From: Sinotaia quadrata
Taxonomy: Eukaryota > Mollusca > Gastropoda > Architaenioglossa > Viviparidae
Reading direction: 5' to 3'
DNA length: 64,000 bases
Assembly (NCBI GenBank): GCA_028829895.1
Contig: CM054177.1
Location: 78,249,163-78,313,162, forward strand
The translations under genes were made by a program, and so were the position numbers. Of this stretch, positions 21,701 to 31,677 are shown piece after piece; within the stretch, counting starts at the first letter, position 1; each line of letters starts with the position of its first letter. The notes below the pieces were generated by a model. The model had not been told where the DNA came from. It did not search any database and saw only the letters and a list, made by a program, of their open reading frames with translations.

Positions 21701-23088
21701 GAAACAATCGAGACTTCAGCTACTGGTAAAATGTCTTGTTCGCCGTTTGCAAAGGTGACAGAGATTGTCTCCCCTGTGTAGTCGGTACGGTTAACTAATG
21801 ATGCATTTACAATAGCGTCTAGCTCACACCCTGTATCAAGCAAAGCGATTGTATCGTGACCGTTTGCCTGTACTGGTGTTCGATTCGACTTTTCTGTTTT
21901 AGGTGTATGACTTTCTACTGCGTAAACCTTAGCTGTTTTCTTTTCAGGACATGTTCGTGAAAAATGGCCACTATCACCACAAGTGTAACATGCAAGATTC
22001 TTTTTATCTTTCTGTTTGTCGGACTTGTTTTTAGTGTCGGGTTTAGATGTTTTATCATCACGCTCATTAGGTGCCTTCCCGTCATTTTTCTTATCCTTTC
22101 GAGTCTGCGGTTCGTTCGGTCGAGACTTGTTGTTCGCGTGTGCGTTCGAGAATTGAGAATGTGCGTCATCAAAGCGATCGGCGGCGTTGCCTATCTCCTC
22201 TAGCGTAGATTTTTCCCTTATTGCTAAGTGAATCAGTAGATCTGATTTGTATGACCCGAGAATATGGTCTTTTACCATTTCATCCCTAAGACCTGCGTAC
22301 GTCTGTGGAGTTTCGGCTAGATCTATCCATCTTTGGAACAAGTCAGCTACGCGTCGTATGTACTGTGCGTGCGTCTCTGAACTGGCTTTAGTGGCCTGTT
22401 TAAACTTACGTCGGTATGTATCTGCTGTGAGTTTGTAACGTTTCAATAATGCGGCCTTGACTGTGTCGTAATTATCTGACTCAGAATCGCTAAGCTTATT
22501 GAACTCGTTTTTCGCACTGCCCTGCAATAACCCCGATAAATTTATCGCCCAATGTTCCGCTGGAATGTTCGTTGCTCTGGCTAACTTTTCAAACGTTTTT
22601 AAATACGCGTCTATTTGATCTTTGTTCTCATCAAATGGGACCATATTTATCTTTGGAATGATATTTTCAATTCTACTGTGATTATTTCCATCGCTAGAAT
22701 GCGAATCACCACTGCTTCTGCGATCACGGTCTGGGTTGGTAACTTCTAGTTTCTTTACTTCCCATTCTAACCGTTTTATTTCTGCGTCTGCGGCGATGCG
22801 TTTGGCTTCTGTGTCCGCTGCGATGCGTTTTGCTTCTGTGTCCGCATTGGCTGCTATGCGTTTAGCCTCGGTTTCGGCTTCTAGCTTTTTAGCTTCGGCT
22901 AGTCTATCAGCCTCTAACTTCTTAGCTTCGCGATTAGCTACACGTTCCTCTCTTTCTATCTCTTGTCTCTCTTTTTCCGCTTTTTCCGCTTTCTCTAGCT
23001 CAGTTTTAATGTAGCTAGTCAGTTCGTCACCCTGGTATCCTATTAAGGAACCCTTCTTTTTCAGGTTTTCAATCTGCTCTAGATCCAT
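18727..23088 (-). CDS. gag-pol: Gag-Pol polyprotein (Gag, protease, integrase, reverse transcriptase, RNase H)
   Basis: An intact 1453-residue polyprotein encodes all functions for copying and inserting the element. The start is secure: a TAA lies in frame 12 nt upstream, and the ATG has A at -3 and G at +4. Domains in order: a Lys/Glu/Ala-rich coiled coil with AEAKRIAAD-type repeats (about 10-117); Gag capsid (about 140-312) with a SCAN-like C-terminal half (about 225-310); zinc knuckle Cys367-Cys370-His375-Cys380; aspartic protease DTG at 418-420 with an ILG flap-side motif at 483-485; integrase HHCC (His605, His612, Cys642, Cys645) and D,D35E core (Asp675, Asp735, Glu771); GPF module at 912-914; reverse transcriptase with Asp1126 and FMDD (1188-1191); RNase H with Asp1339, Glu1380, Asp1405 and Asp1448. 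No frameshift or stop separates gag from pol. The integrase-before-RT order is seen directly; assignment to the Gmr1 group follows from it. Confidence 0.96.
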   Translation of the reverse strand: MDLEQIENLKKKGSLIGYQGDELTSYIKTELEKAEKAEKERQEIEREERVANREAKKLEADRLAEAKKLEAETEAKRIAANADTEAKRIAADTEAKRIAADAEIKRLEWEVKKLEVTNPDRDRRSSGDSHSSDGNNHSRIENIIPKINMVPFDENKDQIDAYLKTFEKLARATNIPAEHWAINLSGLLQGSAKNEFNKLSDSESDNYDTVKAALLKRYKLTADTYRRKFKQATKASSETHAQYIRRVADLFQRWIDLAETPQTYAGLRDEMVKDHILGSYKSDLLIHLAIREKSTLEEIGNAADRFDDAHSQFSNAHANNKSRPNEPQTRKDKKNDGKAPNERDDKTSKPDTKNKSDKQKDKKNLACYTCGDSGHFSRTCPEKKTAKVYAVESHTPKTEKSNRTPVQANGHDTIALLDTGCELDAIVNASLVNRTDYTGETISVTFANGEQDILPVAEVSIVSDFVEGTVKAAVMENSPHDVILGCKYVLPCKKQTSTEPPLVNAVTRAASSKDKSVTAPMSAAPAVDKATVSEIKILQAEDETLDKLRRQAVLVSDVNTDDSNKKACIILKKGLLYRYSKVGDEFRKQLVVPQTKRNDVLRLGHESLFGAHMGVQKTTSRITSEFYWPDITADIRRFVLSCDTCQRTQSKNSIRPAPLGEPELISEPYKRVALDLIGPIIPTSTRGNRYVLTTIDYATRFADAVPLKNIDTETVAEALFGLWSRVGIPTEILTDQGSQFIGNVMKEVNRLLSIKHLTCTPYHPQANGLIEKYNGTLKTALKKLATDKPKDWDRYIPALLFAYREVPQSSTGFSPFELLYGRTVRGPMMILKALWTDEKTDDEVKTTYTYVTDLRNRLETIGKIARENLTIAQSRQAEYYNKHTKPREFEVNDKVLLLLPEAHNKLQMKWKGPFVVTAKLGGLNYKVQTGKREKIFHVNLLKKYISREDQTTQADFVVATIVTEDEGETDCVTGTLPNCPLQTEETVKDVRVNDALTEGQKKEVNKLLNEFSSTLTDKPGLTDLIEFSLKLTDNKPIRLKPYPLPHAKIDDVRREIKTMLDLGVIEKTDSAYGSPIVLIKKRDNSFRFCVDYRKLNQVTEFCAEPLPDPDLIFTKLANAHYYTKIDLSRGFWQIKVKDTDRHILAFTTPVGNYTWKVMPFGVSNAPSIFSKMMRSLLEPLYGRGVENFMDDLILGTQTWEEHLTLLRDVLARLKQANLTARPTKCEIAQFSLDFLGHKLSHGTMSPSEAKIAQLKDTSQPLTKTQVRSFLGLANYYRKFVPDFSAIACPLTDLTRKNMPTKVVWTDACQNAFDTLKSRLTSDLVVKLPDLTKPFLLRTDASNTGLGAVLLQEHNDTKHPVAYASRKLTTTEQKYSTSEKECLAIVWAIKKFENYLYGKTFVIECDHQPLAFLGQAQFTNSRLMRWSLFLTQYDANIHYIKGSLNVGADYMSRA
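22780..22990 (-). repeat. short in-frame repeats encoding the Gag coiled coil
   Basis: The minus strand encodes several copies of a GAxGCxAAACGxATxGC-type unit (peptide AKRIAAD/AKKLEA, residues about 50-105), an internal coding minisatellite. Copy number may vary between element copies. Confidence 0.7.
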
Positions 23089-23682
23089 TTTACTGTCTTA
23101 GCGCTCTGGCTACAATAAGAATGTATCTCGTGAATTGTGTGTTTTAACCGTCGGCGATAACTCCGCTTATCCCGAAAATAACTTTTAGGCTACAACCTTA
23201 CAAAAATTATTTAATTTACTCAGAACACCTTCCGAAATAAATTACGCGTTAACTCTTTACACGTTTCACCTGCTTGTCACAGTGTCCGCTGTTCCAAGAC
23301 TTTCGTAATGTCACGGCTCCTACCATACAACATTACACATTATATCTAGCACCCTAAATATAATAGTCCGAAGTCTGTTACTACCGATAACTCTCCTAGC
23401 TGGCGGTATAACCTTCGACTCCTCACAATGAAGTACTCAGTAACACAATACTAAATAAATCATTCAATAGCTAACATGACATATTTAACTACGCTTAAAT
23501 ATATCAACATTAACTAACATGCACGCTACTCTGCAAAAGAATACATGCACATGTCACAACAAAAGCAAAGAAAATCAGTGATACAAAAATCAAAAGAACA
23601 ATTGGCAATTCTGTTCGTTCGTTTCTAGGTTATGATGCGCCCTATGTATAAAAATGTTACAATTTACAATTTAATACATATC
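23089..23682 (-). other. 5' leader of the retrotransposon
   Basis: About 600 nt of untranslated leader lies between the primer-binding site and the gag-pol ATG. I see no large frame. It probably holds packaging signals, but none can be recognised. Confidence 0.6.
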
Positions 23683-23699
23683 AATCCCGCGACGACCCA
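23683..23699 (-). promoter_or_regulatory. putative tRNA primer-binding site
   Basis: Four nt downstream of the 5' LTR on the minus strand the sequence reads TGGGTCGTCGCGGGATT. It starts with TGG, as expected for pairing to a tRNA CCA end. The next bases vaguely recall serine or arginine tRNA acceptor ends with missing bases, so I cannot name the primer. Confidence 0.55.
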
Positions 23700-23703
23700 C
23701 ACT

Positions 23704-24722
23704 TGTTACGTTTCCAGTATTTATTTAAAGACCCTGCTTAGAATAATTAAAAGACTTTAAATATAATTAATTCTTCCTCTCATATTCTACGCAGACTGGT
23801 TGCTCAATTTATTATCTGACTAATTAAAAGTGCGTCTTGTAGTTCAGACGACAAATTTACAGACTAATAAACTGCGAACTTTTAGCTAGATTTGAAAACA
23901 GTTAAATCCCTCTAAATTAATATGCACTCGTCATCAATCTTTCTGCTCATCCGCCCCCATTCAAATCTAAGAATTAATCTAATTGGTCTATTGTGCATAG
24001 AAATCAACTACTAAGAGGTATTAACAAAGAAAATAAGATTTAATAAAGTTTAACAAATTAACAATAAATCGAATGCAACGCGAATAGTCTTCACTCTGTC
24101 TTTACGCGCCTATGCCTGATTTTTGTCAATCTAAATTGCCAGAAAAGTGTTCCTTTGAGATCTGTACACTTGATCTTGCACTTAGCTCTATTCTTGTATC
24201 CTTGGTCTCAACACTCAATCATGCCGGTTCGTTCCCTCAGTCCCCCTTTAACGACACACGTGGTGCATAAGGAATGATGTCCCTTTGTTAGTGGCTAGGA
24301 ACTGGAATTTTTGCAGCATGGCCCTCAGAGTGGATTTCGACACGCTTACACCAATAAGCTAATGCAGGTGAGGCATGGGTGAACATGAACCATGAGCCGA
24401 CCTTGATTCTCTATGGCGCCGGCTGCCTCTCACGACCCGAGTAAGCTGATGGAATTAGCTAAAATGTGCTCGAAGTGAGGGAGCGGAAGCGTGTGGGTAC
24501 ATATATAGAAAGGTATATTGCGTATCACGTGACTGTTCGCAAAGCATGTGGTTGGTTCGAGAACTGGACAATGGTCCTAAAGTTACATAACATCTTGACC
24601 TGTTCTAGAAGCGCCTAGAAAAAGGAAGCTTTGAACAAAGGGCCAAGGGTTTCAAATATTCGAATTTGAAGTAAACAAGGCAAGTGGGTCACGAAGTCGG
24701 ACAATTTTATCAGACTGTGACA
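23704..24722 (-). repeat. LTR (5' LTR, promoter copy)
   Basis: The same 1019 bp as 17485-18503, identical as far as I can compare by eye. The TATATA box copy at 24502-24507 would drive minus-strand transcription of the element. Confidence 0.95.
24502..24507 (-). promoter_or_regulatory. candidate TATA box in the 5' LTR
   Basis: The palindromic TATATA lies about 215 nt from the LTR start on the transcribed strand, inside CTATATATG. It is the only good TATA candidate in this part of the LTR. The start site itself is not visible. Confidence 0.45.
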
Positions 24723-24727
24723 CCCTG
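24723..24727. repeat. target-site duplication, right copy (CCCTG)
   Basis: It matches 17480-17484. The presence of both copies rules out a chimeric join of two elements. Confidence 0.93.
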
Positions 24728-25096
24728 ACGATGGCTAAGTCATTTATAAAAATACAACTTTCGCGTTACAAAAATTTGTACGGGTACTACTTTCACTTAT
24801 TTTTTTAGTTCGTATGTTCTTTTGACATGGTTTTGGTCTTAAGGGCAGTTTTTTCTCCCCAGTTATTTTGTTATTTCTAAACAAATCCGACGAAAATAAT
24901 CGACCTAATTAAATATATAGATCATTACTCACACTTAGCCAATTGTGTGCGAGATCTTACAATAGTTTCTTGACACTTGACCCAGTCTGTTTTTCTTTTT
25001 TTTTAGCCCTAACCTCCATCTTTATTAGTGAATACTTGTTCGAACTTGTGTAAAGTGTGCCACACTGAATAATAGCACGATAAACTTGGTCTTTTA
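24728..25096. other. intergenic
   Basis: AT-rich unique DNA to the right of the insertion. No feature recognised. Confidence 0.4.
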
Positions 25097-25436
25097 TGCA
25101 AAGAGTAAAAGTCATTGCCTTTAACATAAAGAGTGAAAGTCATTGCCTTTAACATAAAGAGTAAAAGTCATTGCCTTTAACATAAAGAATGAAAATCATT
25201 GCCTTTAACATAAAGAGTGAAAATCATTGCCTTTAACATAAAGAGTAAAAATCATTGCCTTTAACATAAAGAGTGAAAATCATTGCCTTTAACCTAAAGA
25301 GCGAAAATCATTGCCTTTAACATAAAGAGTGAAAATCATTGCCTTTAACATGAAGAGCGAAAATCATTGCCTTTAACATAAAGAGTGAAAATCATTGCCT
25401 TTAACCATAAAGAGTGAAAATCATTGCCTTTAACTA
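25097..25436. repeat. minisatellite, 28-bp unit, about 12 copies
   Basis: ATAAAGAGTGAAAATCATTG, then CCTTTAAC, repeats every 28 bp. AAAGTCATT and AAAATCATT variants are mixed, with single-base indels near the right end. Confidence 0.9.
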
Positions 25437-25442
25437 AAGAGA

Positions 25443-25790
25443 TACAAGATATATTACTTAACAACTATACAAGTTATATTATTTAACAGCTATACAATAT
25501 ATATTACTTAACAGTTATACAAGATATATTACTTAACAACTATACAAGATATATTACTTAACAACTATACAAGATATATTACTTAACAACTATACAAGAT
25601 ACATTACTTAACAGCTATACAAGATATGTTACTTAACTATACGAGATACATTACTTAACAGCTATAAAAGTTATATTACTTAATAGCTATACAAGATATA
25701 TTACTTAACAACTATACAAGTTATATTATTTAACAACTATACAAGATATATTACTTAACAACTATACAAGATATGTTACTTAGTTGTTAT
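25443..25790. repeat. minisatellite, 25-bp unit, about 13 copies
   Basis: TTACTTAACAACTATACAAG, then ATATA, repeats with a 25-bp period, directly next to the 28-bp array. The two units are unrelated. Confidence 0.88.
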
Positions 25791-25799
25791 ATGATACAA

Positions 25800-28700
25800 G
25801 ACCTAGTGCCAATGAAGTTTGACCAACAATTATGTCGGCCTGGGATAGATGAGTGTTAGAAGGTGTAAACAAGAGAGGGATAATTGAGTGAGTGAGCCAG
25901 AAGGAAGCATTCTACCGACTACGCGAATGAGCTTTCGGCTGGATTTGTGACAGAAGTGTGAGGCAGTATTCCACAGCAATAGCTCGATCAGTATTTACTA
26001 TATTGATGTTTCCACCATGGTCAGAAGCAGAGAAACAGTTAAACCCATGTAGCCACACAAAATTTCAACATTCTGAATGCACCTCTATGCAAGCAGGAGC
26101 TAATCACAGAGATAGAAGTAGAAAATCACGCGAAACTCTAGAAGTATGGAAAAGAATAGAAATTTTGACATTGTTTTAGAAATGTATTTTATTTTAAGAT
26201 TAGATTGCCTGGACTTTTAATTGAATGAATGTGAAGGTCATGAACATGTCCCTGAATTTTTGTTGAGTAGTACTGTGATGTTGATGTAACAAGCCGATTG
26301 GTTTTATAATTGTTTATTCTTTTTAAAATCTTATTGCAGTAGTGTACGGATGAATTAAAGAAATGTTTTGAGTGAGAGGACCATGCATATAATTAATAAT
26401 GTTGTTTAAGATTTAAGTAAACATCAATTAAAATATTAATTGTGCTGTTAATGTATAAAAAAATTAATTATAGCTGTTGTTAAATAAATTGTCAGTTATT
26501 TTTCTTTTTACATCTTGTATTAAAGAAGTGTGTTTCTTTAGAGGTTTATTTATATTTTGTTGCGGGGGGTGGGGTGGGGCATTAGAATAATGAGGATGAT
26601 AAAGGGGCTATCACACTAATAGAAGGATAACCCTAGGCTTAGTGATAAATATATCTTTTGTTTTTAATGTCATATCCCCCTACACTTCGAATGATACAGC
26701 TTGGGTGAGCTATGTAATCGGGTACTAGACTCGTTACAAAATACTCAGAAGACAACGCGATGTTCACCTTGTTCAGTACCAGCAGCACCCGTGATAAAAA
26801 TGTTCATCAACTTCCACACTAGCGAACAGGATAGAGTGCAATTTATATGACACCGACGAGGGCACCATTTCATGTGAACAGGTAGGTGACAGGAGAACGG
26901 CGAGAGCTGTCGAAGAGTGCAGATCATCTTGCGAAAAAAATATTTTTATTTACACCTTCGTAACATCTATAAATAGACGCAGACAGCTCTTTTGAAGTGG
27001 GTGATAAGAGAAATAACACACGTCATTTTCAATCAAACGCGAAAGGTTATATTCCAAACCTGAGGTAAAAAAAATTACCATCATAACTACAATATCTTTA
27101 AATATACTCCTTTACTACTCTGACGTCTTAGAGCACTTTGATAGACGATGATAGACAAACAACACACCTAATCTTCGATCAAACGCCATTGGTCACTGTC
27201 ACGTGTCCGGTTATGTTTAACGACCCTGTCACTATATCAGATTCCCCAAATATCAATATTAGGTTATCGATTCTCTTCTAATACTAGCGACAGCCGGACG
27301 GCCTAACCTATCTTCCATGAATGTGCCAAAGATTCGGGCTATTACTCAATGACACACCGACAGATAAATCAGCTGACGTGCCCAGGCTGGTAACGTTATC
27401 TCCCCCTTTATTATTAGTTATGATTATGATATTATTTCTCCGGCTCTGACCCCATCCAGCTCTAATCGACAATTACAACAAACTTTGTAAGATGGGTGAA
27501 GATAATAAAGTAAAATTTAATAACAATAATAGTAGTAAAAAGACATCAATTCGATCGTGGAAAATTCAAGAGTTCATCGATCCCGCCCTGCCCAATTAAT
27601 TATTCGTATATCGTTTATTCAACTGATCAGTTCATTTGGAGAGAGTACACTTAACTAGAGTCTCATGAATCTCTGCAACTGCTCACTGTTCTTGACAGCA
27701 GTGACATCACGTTGTGGTTGTCTTCTAGGTATGACCAATTCGGCATCAAATAGGTGCACTAGACATTGTCATCAGAGGCTCCTGAATCTGCCATAGTTTA
27801 GGCCCAGAACCGTCTGTAATGAACAACATTCTTCTATAGCAACCTGTAAGCATGAATAATCATTTGGGCTTTGTGGCGACAGTGATAGACTACTCTTTAC
27901 TTATTCATCTTCTCTCACAACTCATTAGCTACACACTAACTTACAATTCATAAATTTAATAAAATATTTATAAGTAGATAATAATGATTTTACTTCTACA
28001 ATTGTATAAATACTTAGTTACATTTAGCAAGTGGTTCACAGCGATACTCATTAAACAATCATTTTCTCTCTGTTTAGCTCCACCGACTATGAATAGTTTA
28101 ACAAGCGTGAGCATGGTGAATGTACTTGCTAATGCCATCTCAACACTTCTACATAAATGTAATCATCACTAACACCACTTAGCTTCTGTGAGAAGAAATA
28201 CATTAGTTCACACAATCATTTAACACATCAATTAAATATTTTACATAGCTTTCTGCAAATAATATATACAATATTTTATAGAAATCAATCATATTTACCA
28301 CTCTCGTAATTGGTGCATGGTATCAACGAACTCCAGCAGTTTGCCTGTGGACATGTGGGTGCAGTGGATATGTGCGTCTCCGGTTCATGGGCCATTGATA
28401 AATATATATAAATGGTCTCTAGGTCAGCTAGCATATTCTATTACGTCACGACATGGAACACAAATGTCCAGATATGGGCATCTCGTATCCGGCTAGCGGT
28501 TCCTCATCCTGCCATTCCCTTTTAACCCTCTGCGTCCTTCACCTTTTTGAGTGACTTACATCTTAATAGGTTGGAAACATCTATTGCACCACAGGTATGC
28601 AACCTAGCTAATGGTACTATACTTCTCATAAAATAATAAAAGAATTAGCAATTAAATCTAGAAAAAATGTTTTAAAAAATCGGCATAATTTGCCTAGAAC

Positions 28701-29755
28701 ACCTCTGACAGTTACTTTTTCTGCATCTTTAATGATAGACAAACCACACCTCATCTTCAGTCAAACGCCGTAGGTTACTTACAGCAGCTTTGATGCGACC
28801 TGCGGTTTCTGGGCGGATTAAAATTCTAAATTCTGTACCCTTAATCGCCCCGATAGGTGACTGAGACTAAGTATAGCTCCACTCCAGCGAATTATTGCGA
28901 TACCTCATCCCCCCCTCCCCCGTTAAACAAATAAGCGTTTGTCGTATCTCAGCTGATAACAGAAATATGCAGTGCACGCAAACACGCTACCAGTAGCAGA
29001 ACAATGTTGAGAGCTCTAATCACCTACACTGTAAAGTCGTATGCTTGATTTCCCCAAAACATTGCCGACTTCGATCAATTTACTCATTCGTAACCCCCCA
29101 CTCCCCCAGTCTTAACAATAGCAAAACTAAAGCATGTTTTATTTCCCCGTTATAAAAATGATTTCACTCGGCGAGATGCGACTTTCACGAGACAGTACTA
29201 TTGTGACCTCTGACATTTCAGTCATCTGGGACGAACAGGATTTAGCTGGTTGATAACCTGTCAGTTTTACGAGGACTGACAAGCCATGACCCTAGAGTGA
29301 AAAAAACACCCCACTCTCTTCCTCGCTGGCAGTGATCGAACTCGGCGCATACTTCAGTCGAAGATGTGTGAGTACACCAAGAGTGCGTGTTTGTTATACG
29401 AGTGTTTGTCAGTCTGACGCAAACGTGAAAATGTACCAACGACAGCGCGTGAATGAAAGAGTTGTAGCCACATCCAGTATGACCTTAACTGCGCGGTGGC
29501 GTTGCTGTGTCAATCAAGATCGACTCTTTCGGGGTATATGTAGCATTTGAAAATTTATTTATAAAATGTGGTATTTATTTAAAGATTGATTTGCTTTTGA
29601 CTTTTCAAATTAAATCTTACTTTGTCGAATACAATTATAAAGTTTCGACCGCTCTGGTAAAAATCGTTAGGGTTTCGGGAGTCTTTTGTTTGCCGTGACA
29701 CAGGGCATAACTGCTGTATCGCGGGCTGGCCGTTGAACCTGACGATGCATAGCTG
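25800..29755. other. long gene-free stretch with a dispersed, diverged module
   Basis: No gene recognised in about 4 kb. Three diverged copies of a module with A(C/T)CAAACGC and preceding ACA(A/C)ACC-like words occur near 26998-27060, 27150-27205 and 28735-28790, which suggests remnants of one repeat family. A G-rich run lies at 26562-26580. Small frames here (for example 25958-26179, 29332-29550) show no domain. Confidence 0.4.
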
Positions 29756-29756
29756 T

Positions 29757-29784
29757 TGTTTGTTTGTTTGTTTGTTTGTTTGTT
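29757..29784. repeat. (TTTG)n microsatellite
   Basis: About seven TTTG units. Confidence 0.9.
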
Positions 29785-29939
29785 CTTTATGTTGTTGTGA
29801 GTGATGAATGAGGAAACTTTTTTATCCGAGGATAACCTTTGTACATGATGTGTAGTCTTAATTTTATGTGGATATTTTGTCTTATAGATGCGTGTGCTGT
29901 TTATTACGGATGTGGATGTCGTTTGCCTCTAAAACTCGG

Positions 29940-30430
29940 TTGAGATGTCTCTAGATGTTTACATTTTGTTTTGTATCAAGACGTGATTTGTGAGATGTTT
30001 CAAGATGTCTTCATTTTTGTCCCAAACGTTATTTAGATGTCTCTAGATGTTTTCATTTTTGTTCCAGGTCGTGAGCTGTTTAGATGTCTCAAGATGGCTT
30101 TATTTTTGTCTCAAGATGCGATCTGTTAATATGTCTCAAGTTGGCTTTATTTTTGTCCCAAGACGCGATCTGTTAATATGTCTCAAGATGCTTTTAATTT
30201 TTACTCAAGACGTGCTCTGTTGAGAAGTTTTCATATCTGTCCCAAGATGTTATCTGTCTAGATGTCTTCATTTTTGTCTCAAGACCTGCTTTGTCTAAAG
30301 ACGAGGTCTGTTGAGTTACCTCTCGCTATCTTAATTTTGTTTCAAGACTACTCTTTTGAGATGTCTTCATTTTGTCTGAAGACGTGTATTTCGAGTGTCT
30401 TCATTTTGACTCAAGATGTCTCTGTTGTGG
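29940..30430. repeat. degenerate minisatellite, about 40-bp units
   Basis: Roughly a dozen imperfect units combine GATGTCT, TTCATTTTTGTC and CAAGACGTGATCTGTT. Unit lengths vary, so this is an old, eroded array. Confidence 0.7.
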
Positions 30431-30571
30431 TGCCTTCTGATGTGTTCATTTATTCACTCACCAACCCATTACTTCGACTTACACATACCTTCCCAGATTT
30501 CTCTTGATAGCATTTTTATCAGTATTGAATCTCATCAAGATCATTTATCAAGTCAGTATAGGCTAAATAAT

Positions 30572-30573
30572 AA

Positions 30574-30608
<35 letters not shown>

Positions 30609-30660
30609 TGTTTGTGTGTGTGTGTGTTTATGTATATGAGAACGAGAGAGAGAGAGAGAA
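30572..30660. repeat. (TG)n and (GA)n microsatellites
   Basis: An interrupted TG run to about 30628, then a short GA run near 30645-30658. Confidence 0.9.
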
Positions 30661-30815
30661 TGTTGCCGACTAACAAATCGAATGTGCCGCAAATATTTCC
30701 AGGAGAGTAGTGACGCAATCAAAGGTCCGCAACCCAAGCTTGATGACTTGCTTCCCATACCGTCTTTTGGTCGACTATGCTAATAAAAGTAATAGGATAT
30801 TATGTTGTCCCTTAC

Positions 30816-31045
30816 TCTGGGCAAGAAATTTATACGAAAACGTCGTGACGTGCTGGATCCTATCACGTAGCCAGGTCTCGAGTTCTTCAGCTTTGTCCAT
30901 TGTTCGTGCATCGATTATCTGCCCGCAACGAGACGAGCAAATGTGCGTTTTCTTTTTAGAGAAAGGAAATACATTTTCTTCAGTAATTACTTCTGGCAAA
31001 TCTAAGGCCATACCGACCTCATCCCAGGTAGTGACGTAGTATGGT
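30816..31045 (-). CDS. candidate orphan internal exon, unknown protein
   Basis: On the minus strand an AG acceptor preceded by TTTTACTATT ends at 31046, and a good donor (CCAGA then GTAAGG) follows 30816. The 230-nt segment between is open for 76 codons in one frame and encodes a mixed, soluble-looking peptide containing YYVTTWDEVGMALDLPEV, THICSSRCGQIIDART and KAEELETWLRDRI. It is richer in charged and varied residues than the nearby chance frames. The frame runs past the donor to a stop at 30775. I recognise no family and found no partner exons within the window, so it may be a gene fragment or a retained transposon exon. Confidence 0.35.
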
Positions 31046-31049
31046 CTAA

Positions 31050-31677
31050 TAATAGTAAAATTAATTTAATTTAAAACTTAAAAAAACTCCAATAAATAAT
31101 TCTGTTTATTGGATCAGCATTGTAATTTGAAGCTAAAATACATACATTTTCTTTAAATAACATTTTAAATTATATTTTTAAAAAAATGAAGTAAAGATAC
31201 AATGCGTTTAACCAAAAACAATAGATTCTTGATATAAAACAGATTTCATGTACATTTGTTTCTGTTCATGGTAATCATATGTGACGGATATTTTAAAATG
31301 AGTATGACGTAAAGCACATGCATTTGAACTTAATTGACATGAAACTGTGCCCTAACCTAATTTAAAATGAATCCATTTTGTCTCTGAAGACATTGAACAC
31401 ATTAAGTTAAACCAAGCTTTTAGTTATGCATTTCTGGGAATTGACTTGAACCCAATAAAGCTATTATGCATTATGTCAGATCCCTTTACATTAATGTAAT
31501 GAAATGTATATAAAGCTGTAATGACTTTAACATAGTAAAAACCACACGTAACGTCGTATTATTAAACAGAAACACATAAAAGCCGGTATGACATAATACA
31601 TTATACAAACTTTTCTGTTTACCACTCCATATTTCTCCGGAACAAAATCGTGTGTAATCGGTTTTACTTTGCTGAGA
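31050..31677. other. intergenic, very AT-rich
   Basis: No gene or clear repeat seen. Confidence 0.4.

Larger units (their letters stand above)
17485..24722 (-). mobile_element. complete Ty3/gypsy-like LTR retrotransposon, Gmr1-type domain order
   Basis: This is a 7238-bp element with 1019-bp LTRs (17485-18503 and 23704-24722) that begin TG and end CA. It is flanked by the 5-bp duplication CCCTG. Reading on the minus strand the order is LTR, putative primer-binding site, a 615-bp leader, one long gag-pol frame, a 223-bp 3' region, a purine tract, LTR. Offset and length of the LTRs agree exactly (6219 bp apart) and I found no mismatch by eye, so the insertion is recent. No envelope frame is present. 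Integrase precedes reverse transcriptase, which is opposite to most Ty3/gypsy elements and matches the Gmr1 group. Confidence 0.96.

Noticed and set aside
18841..23014. Plus-strand open frames of 60-132 codons inside the retrotransposon
   Set aside because: They are antisense shadows of the intact gag-pol frame on the minus strand and have no domain.
17485..24722. Possible envelope gene or endogenous retrovirus
   Set aside because: No frame of useful size lies between the RNase H end (18727) and the purine tract (223 bp), and none is hidden in the leader.
25097..25436. CRISPR-like regular repeat array
   Set aside because: Units are head-to-tail without unique spacers; these and all other arrays are ordinary minisatellites, and the DNA is eukaryotic.
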